Of a stretch of DNA of 38,414 bases, positions 7,201-13,140 are shown piece by piece (the stretch's first letter is position 1; each line of letters starts with the position of its first letter). Source of the DNA: an uncultured Bacteroidales bacterium (GTDB lineage Bacteria > Bacteroidota > Bacteroidia > Bacteroidales > UBA1715); contig CALAUG010000017.1 of the NCBI GenBank assembly GCA_937892155.1, positions 1-38,414 on the forward strand, given 5' to 3'. The position numbers were made by a program, and so were the translations under genes. The notes beneath the pieces are model-generated. The model did not search any database and was not told the origin of the DNA. It saw only the letters and a list, made by a program, of their open reading frames with translations.

Positions 7201-8480
7201 GCGCGACTTCCCATTTCCACAAGATTGGAGAATTCAGGACTTTCCAGTTTAGTGTTCGCAAATGCTTGCTCGCCCATGCGGGTAATGTGACTAAGCCATT
7301 CTGCATCTTTCACGTAGGTGGACATAAAAGCGAAGTCTCCCACTTCCAACTCTTTGCTGTAGCACGTTACGTTGGAAAGAGAGGTTGCCATAAATGCCTT
7401 GTCTCCAATGTATCGAACCGATTTGCCTATGGTCAGGTTTTGGATTCCCGAAGCGGCGAAAGCCTCAGCGCATATAGATTCAACGGCATCACCGATGATA
7501 AGTGTTTTAATTTGTGTCGCAACAAACGATTGTGGCGATATTCGGCGGACATTGTTGCCAATGGTGACGGTATCGAACGATTTGTTGGCAAGTTCGCCGT
7601 GTATGTGCACGTTGGTAACAAGATATGTTGTGTCGCCAACGGTAACTGTCGCAGGAATGGTGATGTTACCAGAGGTGAGACTGCAGTTGATGACATCAGC
7701 CTCTCCGTTTGGATAAAGTCGGTAGGTGAAATCGCCTGCCGTAGCCAATACGCCCCCCGTAGGTTGAATGTTTCCCAGCACAAATATGTTTTCATTGTAT
7801 AGGTGTAGTTTGCCTAATTGGTACCATCCGTCGTACAATCCGCCCCAACCATAATTGAAATGGAAATAGCCGTCGGAAGTGTAACCATCACACACCAATG
7901 CATGACCATTCTCAGGATTGGAATCTATTGAAGGGTCGCCACTATATAATACTGGACGACCAGCATCGAGTTCATTCTTTATGAACTTCGATATTTCATC
8001 AATGCTTGCTCCAGACAGGGTTGTCCAATCGTTGCTATAGCCAAAATGTTTTGACATGATTCTTCCTGAAATATTAGAAGTCGTTTTACTGGGGCTGTAT
8101 TTTGCGCCGAGAGCAAATCCTAAATCATACATTAAATGGGCAATGGCGTCGGCTTCTTCTGAAGTGTATGCTTCAACTTCATAATTGTTTTTCATTTTCT
8201 CCCAGTCATAAGTCGATTTGGAAAAATCAACTGTGATGCCTGTTCCTTCGTTTGTCGCTGTGCCAAATCCCGATTTAGGCCATTGCCAATAATTCATCAC
8301 TTGCGCTGTTGCGGTAATCACGCATCCCGTCGGACAACTTTCTGGACAAAGATTATTGTATGGAGTCCATTGACTCCAAGAGGTTTTAAGCAGGGGCGCG
8401 ACCACTATATGTTGGCGTTGTTGTGCTTCGACGGAAAACGCAAAGAATATCAATGCAATTATTGTGATTTTTAGTCTCAT
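4299..8480 (-). CDS. Secreted C10 (streptopain-like) cysteine protease with LRR and large C-terminal extension
   Basis: A 1393-residue secreted protein. Residues 1-19 form a signal peptide (cut after VEA). Residues ~25-240 are a peptidase C10 domain with the nucleophile Cys53 in PTGCVITATAQVM, His193 in GHALVCDGY and the FHFNYGWGG strand at 207-214. The ~100-residue N-terminal propeptide usual in streptopain is absent. Residues ~265-590 are BspA-type leucine-rich repeats (IGNNVRRISPQSF-like units) ending in the typical YVPHDCQDTYRNATGW cap. Residues ~602-654 hold a DGT beta module that also occurs in the upstream gene product. Residues ~660-790 look like a beta sandwich ending NHLSTFGAF. A helical Ala/Gly-rich stretch (~860-960) and more beta domains complete it. 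It overlaps the upstream small gene by 4 bp (ATGA), so translation is coupled. No C-terminal sorting tail was seen. Catalysis is well supported; substrate is unknown. Confidence 0.9.
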   Translation of the reverse strand: MRLKITIIALIFFAFSVEAQQRQHIVVAPLLKTSWSQWTPYNNLCPESCPTGCVITATAQVMNYWQWPKSGFGTATNEGTGITVDFSKSTYDWEKMKNNYEVEAYTSEEADAIAHLMYDLGFALGAKYSPSKTTSNISGRIMSKHFGYSNDWTTLSGASIDEISKFIKNELDAGRPVLYSGDPSIDSNPENGHALVCDGYTSDGYFHFNYGWGGLYDGWYQLGKLHLYNENIFVLGNIQPTGGVLATAGDFTYRLYPNGEADVINCSLTSGNITIPATVTVGDTTYLVTNVHIHGELANKSFDTVTIGNNVRRISPQSFVATQIKTLIIGDAVESICAEAFAASGIQNLTIGKSVRYIGDKAFMATSLSNVTCYSKELEVGDFAFMSTYVKDAEWLSHITRMGEQAFANTKLESPEFSNLVEMGSRALGGNTLVDIKLPATLKKIAPDAFWGSIMYTIKIDEKNPWYCTDESGSIILNRQKTRLVMAIPTKMYDYAYTVPSSVIAINENAFPREAKSVKLNASIIEMEKAFAKCENLKTVYCYSKIPPIISDETFMPKIFNNNPKLYVPHDCQDTYRNATGWRLFDNIYPELEDTPLESTSQIYSMIAHCSDGTTHSFRTCEISNIKINNDNVLNVDGGQKWVSPLTKIDSITWKKDIIYDDSEVFLINDSTLTAKALYCTVSFDPTVIDKETTVSIRSTIYSPTKMEGAVQSKIFDICLGNGMHELTGTAQIRIPMSLNENEIASGAWYNPTTEEWIPTNTKYDITTNELVISTNHLSTFGAFTIDKRYTREARLIANYLPGNDLPLTDIAKNLRSIVTDSDPLLKATDFYVNDVNTALQLGNDFTFNALKGFGFESEFLDKFSENLGYFGTAFSTYQIARAAYQGNDELVAGGTLKIMLGQATSALSNALSSKVMSASMASVAFIDYAVNRFAEEAWSGRKDLYKAAFNYYYSKAGRNAVNPGEGRGFRTAVDWYNVLCPIFSRTDLDENDMKTVIDSMVTAYCWEYWYDDDAQTICTDEATNMGFTYSGGLNSSIKSELSNELRANLYNGTLVSVFQSIKKHKENEAYEDARTRFDDYCKLMNTVVTIRISDSGAKERSDYAGLTMKFAAISDELTDPELWQCTLDSLGKGIIQYRVFAYTDAGFSPELIMVSLDDEELARYPFTMDYSGNKIVAEIDLAGGGIDIPVKDGWNFGLNPEYALNNDDKPAHLLTADSVRLWDGIKEALANCRHITPAQDGSFTITAEGVTISGTIDVVSHTGSGTFTIKATTEYSNPLSEADCFDALWSLTTGNPNAEIPDCMLKNYTAQHNLQGTFTIGYSNKGQCYILHFSGTGTCSMSGEQYSSIDYSVISNIEDSKDKWTYTDRKLATTPVHLDNAQETMDCELRFE

Positions 8481-8941
8481 AGTTTCGCGATTTTGTATGT
8501 TATTCCGTCTAAGGCGATTATGTAGATGTTGGTTCTTAGGTTGTTCATATCAACAGAAAGCCATCCTTGAGAATCGGTGCGCCAAGTTCCAATTCTGCTA
8601 CCATCAATCGATAAAATCTGCATCAGGGTGTTAGGGCGGGCATTCTTTACGGTTATGGTGTTGTTTTTGAAGAAGAATGTCGCTTGTTCCGTTAGGTTCT
8701 TTTCAATCAATGAGCTTTCCACCTGAAAAGTAGCCTTCTGCAATGTTGAAAGTTCAAAAATGGCTTGCTCGTTACTCGACGTAATTATCAAGTTGTTACC
8801 AGAGTAGTTCATTTCAACATCGGTATCGAATACGAAGCGGGTCACTGTGCCATCATTTTGTTCAATATTGATGACATTTTCTGCCAGACAAATAGTTGCT
8901 GACAGAACTGTGAATATGAGTGATGTTAGAGTCTTAATCAT
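8477..8941 (-). CDS. Small secreted protein: DGT beta module plus T9SS-like C-terminal tail
   Basis: A 154-residue protein with a signal peptide (MIKTLTSLIFTVLSATICLA, then EN). Residues ~22-72 form a beta module (INIEQNDGTVTRF ... LSTLQKATF) common in secreted Bacteroidota proteins just before their tail; the coupled protease carries a similar module at its residues ~602-654. Residues ~92-154 (NTITVKNARPNTLMQILSIDG ... NIYIIALDGITYKIAKL) resemble a type IX secretion type-A sorting domain. There is no effector domain between them. The ATGA overlap with the protease start implies tight co-expression. It could be an anchor or carrier for the protease, a folding partner, or an inhibitor similar in position to the Spi/staphostatin-type partners known for C10 proteases. 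Which of these holds cannot be told from sequence. Confidence 0.8.
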   Translation of the reverse strand: MIKTLTSLIFTVLSATICLAENVINIEQNDGTVTRFVFDTDVEMNYSGNNLIITSSNEQAIFELSTLQKATFQVESSLIEKNLTEQATFFFKNNTITVKNARPNTLMQILSIDGSRIGTWRTDSQGWLSVDMNNLRTNIYIIALDGITYKIAKL

Positions 8942-8967
8942 TGATAAAAAGTAAGTTAACTATAATA

Positions 8968-8975
8968 CAAATATA
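8968..8975 (-). promoter_or_regulatory. -7 box for the protease operon
   Basis: On the minus strand this reads TATATTTG, matching the Bacteroidota -7 consensus TAnnTTTG, 27 bases upstream of the ATG of the small secreted protein. No convincing TTTG -33 box was found at the usual distance. Confidence 0.55.
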
Positions 8976-9002
8976 TTCAATTTTTGGTAAATAAATGAAA
9001 AA

Positions 9003-9029
9003 GCTGAACTTCCATAATGGAGATTCAGC
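9003..9029 (-). terminator. Orphan rho-independent-type terminator
   Basis: Read on the minus strand, GCTGAATCTCCAT and ATGGAAGTTCAGC pair around a single T (two mismatches near the middle), followed by TTTTTCATTTATTT. It would stop minus-strand transcription entering from above 9030, yet no minus-strand gene lies there before 10720. It may be left over from a lost gene or insertion sequence, or may shield the protease promoter. Confidence 0.6.
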
Positions 9030-9157
9030 CTATTTTATGTCCGTTCAAAAATGTTTAGTGGACACTAATATCGTTCTTACATTGGGAAAATAGCACTTTC
9101 TATTTAAATTTAGGAAACAATATACAAGTTGGCAACACAATCATTTGTAATTAGGTA

Positions 9158-9241
9158 TCAGTAGTCAGTTTTCAGTTTTATTTCCGTAATGGTAAGTTGA
9201 TTACTCAAAGATATTCATCTGACAACTGATAACTGACAACT
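9158..9241. repeat. Paired 7-bp-periodic tracts forming an inverted repeat
   Basis: TCAGTAG, TCAGTTT, TCAGTTT (9158-9178) and GACAACT, GATAACT, GACAACT (9221-9241) are both 7-bp periodic. GTCAGTTTTCAGTT (9164-9177) is the reverse complement of 9224-9237 with one mismatch, so the two tracts could pair across a 46-base loop. Confidence 0.75.
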
Positions 9242-9283
9242 AAATTGCTGCCAAGAGTATATTATTACCTAATTATTTTACTG

Positions 9284-9346
9284 TCATCCAAAAATATTAT
9301 AAGTTTTTAGGATTGCATTCCAAAAATATTATAAGATTTTTGGAAT
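9284..9346. promoter_or_regulatory. Two tandem dyads upstream of the ATPase (candidate operators)
   Basis: The element CCAAAAATATTATAAG occurs twice, about 32 bp apart. The second copy sits in a perfect 11-bp inverted repeat, ATTCCAAAAAT at 9317-9327 and ATTTTTGGAAT at 9336-9346, with an 8-base centre; its right arm overlaps the -33 box at 9339-9342. The first copy (from ~9284) is an imperfect version. Placement fits repressor sites, but a regulator was not identified. Confidence 0.6.
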
Positions 9347-9360
9347 ATCGTGGTTTTTTA

Positions 9361-9368
9361 TATATTTG
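9361..9368 (+). promoter_or_regulatory. Promoter of the ATPase gene
   Basis: TATATTTG at 9361-9368 (-7) with TTTG at 9339-9342 (-33), 18 bases apart, 32 bases before the ATG. Both boxes match the Bacteroidota consensus. Confidence 0.7.
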
Positions 9369-9400
9369 TTTCATAAATTAAACTAACGAATTTCTGATAT

Positions 9401-10525
9401 ATGATAACAAGGACTATTCATACAAGCATTCAAAAAGGCCTTGATAAAAGAAAGGCTATTATCGTTTTGGGAGCTCGTCAGGTTGGAAAATCCACTTTAC
9501 TACAACAAGTTCTTGAAAATCAAAAAGATGTTCTTTGGCTAAATGGAGACAATTTGGAAACTGTGGCAATTCTTTCCGATGCTACACTGGCAAAAATAAT
9601 AACTATAATTGGTCGTCATACAACTATAGTTATTGATGAAGCACAAAAAATTCCCAACATTGGGTTAAAGTTGAAATTAATCACCGACCAAATAGAAAAT
9701 GTGCAAGTATTTGCTTCGGGAAGTAGTTCGTTTGAGTTGGCTTCTAAAATAAATGAATCCCTTGCTGGTCGAAAAAGAGAATTTCATCTATTTCCGTTGT
9801 CATTTGCAGAAATGGTGAATCATAGCAGTTATTTGGATGAACTTTCTATGATACCGCATAGACTTATTTACGGATATTATCCAGAGGTTGTTACTAGTTA
9901 CGGAGAAGAGCAGAATGTTCTTAAGGAATTAGTAAACAGTTATTTATATAAAGACATTTTAACATTTGACGGCATACATAAATCGGGTAAAATTGTATCG
10001 TTAATAAAAGCGCTTGCTTTACAAATAGGATGTCAGGTTTCATATAATGAAATTGGAAACCTAATTGGTTTGGATTCAAAAACAGTAGAAAAATATGTTG
10101 ATATTTTAGAGAAAAGTTTCATCATATTTCGGTTACCTTCGTATGCCAAAAATGCACGAAACGAGTTGAAATTCAGCAGGAAGATTTATTTCTGGGATTT
10201 AGGTGTTCGAAATGCCGTAATAGGAAATATAGCGGAACTTGAAAACAGAACAGACGTAGGTGCGCTATGGGAAAATTTTGCAATTGCCGAGAGAATGAAA
10301 CAAAATGAGTATGGAGATATATTCACGAATTCATATTTTTGGAGAACTCAGCAACAGAAAGAAATTGACTATATTGAAGAACGCAACGGCGAACTACACG
10401 CCTTTGAATTTAAGTGGAATAACTCAAAAAAAGTAAAATGTCCCGAAATATTCTCCAAAGCATATCCGAGTGCCACTTTTTCTGTAATAACGCCAAATAA
10501 TTTGGAGGATTTTATAACTATCTAA
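9401..10525 (+). CDS. AAA-family ATPase with DUF4143 C-terminal domain
   Basis: A 374-residue cytoplasmic protein. The N-terminal AAA domain has a Walker A motif GARQVGKS (residues 24-31), a Walker B motif IVIDEAQKI (76-84) and a sensor-like FASGSSSFEL stretch (~108-117). A LAGRKREFHLFPLSF segment follows, and the C-terminal half (~200-374) matches DUF4143, including the ALWENFAIAE segment and the YFWRTQQQKEIDYI strand that recalls a PD-(D/E)xK-like core. The family is abundant in Bacteroidota genomes and has no established function. It has its own promoter and sits alone on its strand between two minus-strand operons. Its promoter plus 3' end also survive as a relic at 4157-4280, so this gene or its locus has been duplicated and rearranged. 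Confidence 0.85.
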   Translation: MITRTIHTSIQKGLDKRKAIIVLGARQVGKSTLLQQVLENQKDVLWLNGDNLETVAILSDATLAKIITIIGRHTTIVIDEAQKIPNIGLKLKLITDQIENVQVFASGSSSFELASKINESLAGRKREFHLFPLSFAEMVNHSSYLDELSMIPHRLIYGYYPEVVTSYGEEQNVLKELVNSYLYKDILTFDGIHKSGKIVSLIKALALQIGCQVSYNEIGNLIGLDSKTVEKYVDILEKSFIIFRLPSYAKNARNELKFSRKIYFWDLGVRNAVIGNIAELENRTDVGALWENFAIAERMKQNEYGDIFTNSYFWRTQQQKEIDYIEERNGELHAFEFKWNNSKKVKCPEIFSKAYPSATFSVITPNNLEDFITI

Positions 10526-10564
10526 AGTACGAACAGAGTGTCTTACCTTCGTTGTAAATAAGAT

Positions 10565-10623
10565 GACAATCAAGACAACGGCAAGTAAGCAACTTGTATA
10601 TTAAGATGGGGTATATGTTCTAG
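10565..10623 (+). repeat. Right copy of the barrel-gene 3' end
   Basis: This fragment repeats 4066-4125 (last ~20 codons and stop of the barrel gene) in the same orientation, with two substitutions and one deleted A. It is not attached to any coding sequence here. The surrounding bases 10526-10564 and 10624-10719 hold no gene that could be recognised. Confidence 0.9.
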
Positions 10624-10719
10624 CGGATAATTTGGGGACTAGCCAAATGTCTTGAATATGAGGATTAGTTGAATTCAGCACATAGAAAGCCTCAATAGGT
10701 GCGTCTCAGAAGGCTAATG

Positions 10720-11895
10720 TTATTCCACTTGCAAAACCAATCCTTTCAAATATTCACCTTCTGGGTGGTAGATGCTTATGGGGTGGTCTGCTGGTTGAGT
10801 AAGTTGGTGCAGTATGCGGACTTTGCGCTTTGTATTGGCTGCAGCAGCAAATACCGACTTCCTGAATTCTTCTTTGCTCACGGCCTGCGAACACGAAAAT
10901 GTGAATAGAATGCCACCTTTTTTGATTTGTTCTATTGCTTTCATATTCAATCGCTTATATCCTTGCAATGCATTGTTTAATACTTTGCCGTGTTTTGCGA
11001 ATGCTGGCGGATCAAGAATGATAAGGTCGAATTCGTCTTTGTTGTTGTCAAGATATTTGAACGTATCGCTCACAACCGATTCGTGGTTCGCATTTGGAAA
11101 GTTCATGGCAACCGTTTTGTCAGTCAATTCAATGGCGCGTGCAGAACAGTCAACCGAAACAACTTTTTCGGCACCGCCACGAAGTGCATATACGGAGAAT
11201 CCACCAGTGTAGCAGAATGTGTTCAACACCGATTTTCCTTTGGAGTATTTTTCCACCAATTTGCGGTTTTCGCGCTGGTCTATAAAAAATCCTGTTTTTT
11301 GTCCTTGAATCCAGTCAATAAAAAATGAATTGCCGTATTCCAAAGCATTTTCCGTCTTGATTTCTCCCCACAACAGCCCGTCAGCGTTTTCAACGCCAGC
11401 TTTGAATGGGAGAGTGCTTTCACTCTTATTGTAAATTGCTGTGAGTTGGTCGCCCATAGCCTTTTGTAAAGCTGTTACAATACAGTCTAGGTTTTTGTAC
11501 ATACCTACAGAATGGCATTGCACAACGGCAGTTCCGTTGTAAAAATCAATTACCAGTCCCGAAAGATTGTCGCCTTCGCCGTGAACAAGACGGAAACAGG
11601 TTGTTTCTGAATTGTTTACCAATCCTAATTGTTTACGATAATTGTATGCCGATTCAATTCGTTCGTTCCAAAAATTCTGATTGATTTCAATGTCTTCAAA
11701 ACTTAAAATTCTGACGGCAATAGACGATTTTTGATAATGTCCGACAGCAAGAAATTCTTTCTCGGCCGAATAAACCTGTACTAAGTCGCCTTCTTCTGGA
11801 GTGCCACTCATTTTTGCGATTGCACCGGAGAAAATCCATGGATGAAGGCGTTTTACACTTTGTTCTTTTCCTGGACGTAATGTAATGTGTATCAT
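10720..11895 (-). CDS. rlmI: Class I SAM-dependent 23S rRNA methyltransferase, RlmI-like
   Basis: A 391-residue protein with the RlmI/RlmK-type order. An N-terminal PUA-like RNA-binding domain (residues ~2-75, RLHPWIFSGAI) is followed by a small linker domain with the GLVIDFYNGTAVVQ segment. The Rossmann methyltransferase domain has FIDQRENR, a SAM-binding VLNTFCYTGGFSVYAL stretch and the catalytic-site motif LIILDPPAFAK (~270-280). A later FTFSCSQ segment contains the Cys expected for a m5C methylase. E. coli RlmI makes m5C1962 in 23S rRNA; the same site is inferred here. It overlaps the exonuclease gene upstream by 4 bp and ends a three-gene minus-strand operon (DUF5063, exonuclease, rlmI). 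Length matches the family. Confidence 0.88.
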   Translation of the reverse strand: MIHITLRPGKEQSVKRLHPWIFSGAIAKMSGTPEEGDLVQVYSAEKEFLAVGHYQKSSIAVRILSFEDIEINQNFWNERIESAYNYRKQLGLVNNSETTCFRLVHGEGDNLSGLVIDFYNGTAVVQCHSVGMYKNLDCIVTALQKAMGDQLTAIYNKSESTLPFKAGVENADGLLWGEIKTENALEYGNSFFIDWIQGQKTGFFIDQRENRKLVEKYSKGKSVLNTFCYTGGFSVYALRGGAEKVVSVDCSARAIELTDKTVAMNFPNANHESVVSDTFKYLDNNKDEFDLIILDPPAFAKHGKVLNNALQGYKRLNMKAIEQIKKGGILFTFSCSQAVSKEEFRKSVFAAAANTKRKVRILHQLTQPADHPISIYHPEGEYLKGLVLQVE

Positions 11896-12482
11896 AGTGT
11901 ATATGGTTGAAGTTGTTGGTATATTTTAAGACTGACCCACGCATCGGTTGCCGCATAACGTTTCTGCGGGTTCGAAAGATATTCGTTTTCCCAATTCGAC
12001 AACTGTTGGCGTTTGGAAATTTTAAAACCTAAAGTTACGGGTGTAAGTGTTCTCAAACCCATTGCTTCAATGTGCAATTGTTTTGCAATTGTTTGTAGAT
12101 CAATAAAATTGTTTGCGGTAAACTGACGAAGTTTTTGCAAACCTTTTATATCGTCGCGAACGGCAACACCGACTTTTGCAACTGCTTCGTTTGCCAACAA
12201 ATTGGCAAGAGAAACGGGCAGGCCAATTACATTTAATCGAAATAGAAATGCATCTGTCTCAGTGCTGAGTTGCAGAAGTGCTACGGAATTTGTATGGTTT
12301 TTAGAGAATGACGGGCGTGTCTCCGTATCAAAACCAACAATAGTTTGAGACGACAAATATTCCACAGCCTTGTCAACGTCTTGTGGCTTATAAATCACGT
12401 GTATATTTCCATTAAATGAACGAATTGGATAATTTTCACGTTCTTCTTTTGCAACTGACGTTATATCTGGGAATACTTTCAT
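11892..12482 (-). CDS. 3'-5' exonuclease, DEDDy type (RNase D-like)
   Basis: A 196-residue single-domain protein. The exonuclease motifs are IVGFDTETRPSF (motif I, Asp52 and Glu54), VAVRDDIKGL (motif II Asp) and YAATDAWVSLKIYQQL (motif III, Tyr and Asp four residues apart), which makes it DEDDy, as in RNase D and the WRN exonuclease domain. There is no HRDC domain, so it is shorter than RNase D. RNA or DNA as substrate cannot be decided; the coupled rRNA methyltransferase (4-bp overlap) and the DUF5063 gene two bases upstream hint at a role in RNA metabolism. Confidence 0.85.
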   Translation of the reverse strand: MKVFPDITSVAKEERENYPIRSFNGNIHVIYKPQDVDKAVEYLSSQTIVGFDTETRPSFSKNHTNSVALLQLSTETDAFLFRLNVIGLPVSLANLLANEAVAKVGVAVRDDIKGLQKLRQFTANNFIDLQTIAKQLHIEAMGLRTLTPVTLGFKISKRQQLSNWENEYLSNPQKRYAATDAWVSLKIYQQLQPYTL

Positions 12483-12484
12483 AC

Positions 12485-13000
12485 TTATTCTTTATCAATT
12501 GTAGAATCTGATGCGTACAGTAGATTATGGAATTCGCTGAGAATTGCTAAAGCGCGCGTGCCCCAGTATAGTTTGTAGTTCATGAAAAATTCTGCTGCTG
12601 CAGCATCCAAACCTTCGTCGGATGTGTCTTTACATTGCTCTGCGAAATTACGGGCATCTTGATAAATGTCTGCAAAACATTCGGAAATGTACGTTTCAAC
12701 ACTTTCGCCACTTGTAAAATTGTCTGTTTCTACAATTTCTATGCGATTGTCGTGTTCACCTAATTTTGCTTCTACGTGCTGACGTATAAATTCCCAGTCG
12801 TTTTCCGTAACAAACTGCTCGCAGAAATCATCTGCTTCGGAATTTGTGGCAAGTACAGCTGTTTTCATATAAAGCAACGACAATAATTTATGTGCGCGTT
12901 CTATGAATTCTTTTTTTGTCATTTGTTCGGTTGATTCAAGCGTGGAGCAGAATTCCACAACAACAGCAACCAATTCTATAATGCCTTTTTTCTCTGCCAT
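12485..13000 (-). CDS. DUF5063 domain-containing protein
   Basis: A predicted all-helical, acidic cytoplasmic protein of 171 residues (MAEKKGIIELVAVVVEFC ... TIDKE) matching DUF5063. The frame is open further upstream to 13066, but a TATATTTG promoter box lies inside that extension (13021-13028), so the ATG at 13000 is chosen. Conserved aromatic/acidic helices (YISECFADIYQDARNFA, FFMNYKLYWGTRALAIL) are visible; no catalytic motif is. It is the first gene of an operon with the DEDDy exonuclease (2-bp gap) and RlmI. Function unknown. Confidence 0.8.
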   Translation of the reverse strand: MAEKKGIIELVAVVVEFCSTLESTEQMTKKEFIERAHKLLSLLYMKTAVLATNSEADDFCEQFVTENDWEFIRQHVEAKLGEHDNRIEIVETDNFTSGESVETYISECFADIYQDARNFAEQCKDTSDEGLDAAAAEFFMNYKLYWGTRALAILSEFHNLLYASDSTIDKE

Positions 13001-13020
13001 GTCGTAAAATTTTTCATTCA

Positions 13021-13028
13021 CAAATATA
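13021..13028 (-). promoter_or_regulatory. -7 box of the DUF5063-exonuclease-rlmI operon
   Basis: TATATTTG on the minus strand, 20 bases upstream of the ATG at 13000. Its position decides the start of the DUF5063 gene, because the earlier in-frame ATG lies upstream of it. Confidence 0.65.
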
Positions 13029-13057
13029 GTGTTTTTATGATTATGGTTTAAGTATTC

Positions 13058-13113
13058 AAGAACCAAGAATTTAGATTAAAATCTTAACTTATGATTCTTG
13101 AATCTTGGTTCTT
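13058..13113. repeat. 11-bp inverted repeat between divergent promoters
   Basis: AAGAACCAAGA (13058-13068) and TCTTGGTTCTT (13103-13113) are perfect reverse complements separated by 34 bases, lying between the two divergent -7 boxes. The right arm is part of a 7-bp-periodic tract (GATTCTT, GAATCTT, GGTTCTT at 13093-13113). Confidence 0.75.
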
Positions 13114-13119
13114 AATTAG

Positions 13120-13127
13120 TAACTTTG
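13120..13127 (+). promoter_or_regulatory. Promoter of the ABC-F operon
   Basis: TAACTTTG (-7) with TTG at 13098-13100 (-33 region), 19 bases apart, 13 bases before the ATG at 13141. The leader is therefore very short. Confidence 0.65.
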
Positions 13128-13140
13128 CCAAAAATTTACA

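Larger units (their letters stand above)
8942..9400. other. 459-bp intergenic region between protease operon and ATPase
   Basis: No coding frame of merit was seen. From left to right it contains the protease-operon promoter box, a hairpin followed by a T-run on the minus strand (9003-9029), a TGTCC/GGACA dyad (9038-9064), two 7-bp-periodic tracts that form a 14-bp inverted repeat (9164-9177 with 9224-9237), two tandem CCAAAAAT-type dyads (9284-9346) and the ATPase promoter (9339-9368). Such density of unrelated repeats suggests several past insertions or rearrangements. Confidence 0.7.

Noticed and set aside
7266..7802. 178-codon open frame on the plus strand inside the C10 protease gene
   Set aside because: It is antisense to the well-supported LRR region; its product has no domain or signal, and several other antisense frames of similar quality occur over the same gene.
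4066..10623. Integrative element with its own machinery
   Set aside because: Borders look like a site duplication, but no integrase, relaxase, excisionase or phage gene was found inside, so only a block of uncertain origin is reported.
10640..10719. Possible terminator after rlmI (AGCCT/AGGCT)
   Set aside because: Only five base pairs around a long loop, and no strong T-run follows on the minus strand.
13001..13066. Longer N-terminus for the DUF5063 protein
   Set aside because: A TATATTTG promoter box lies within it, so the extra codons would be upstream of the transcription start.
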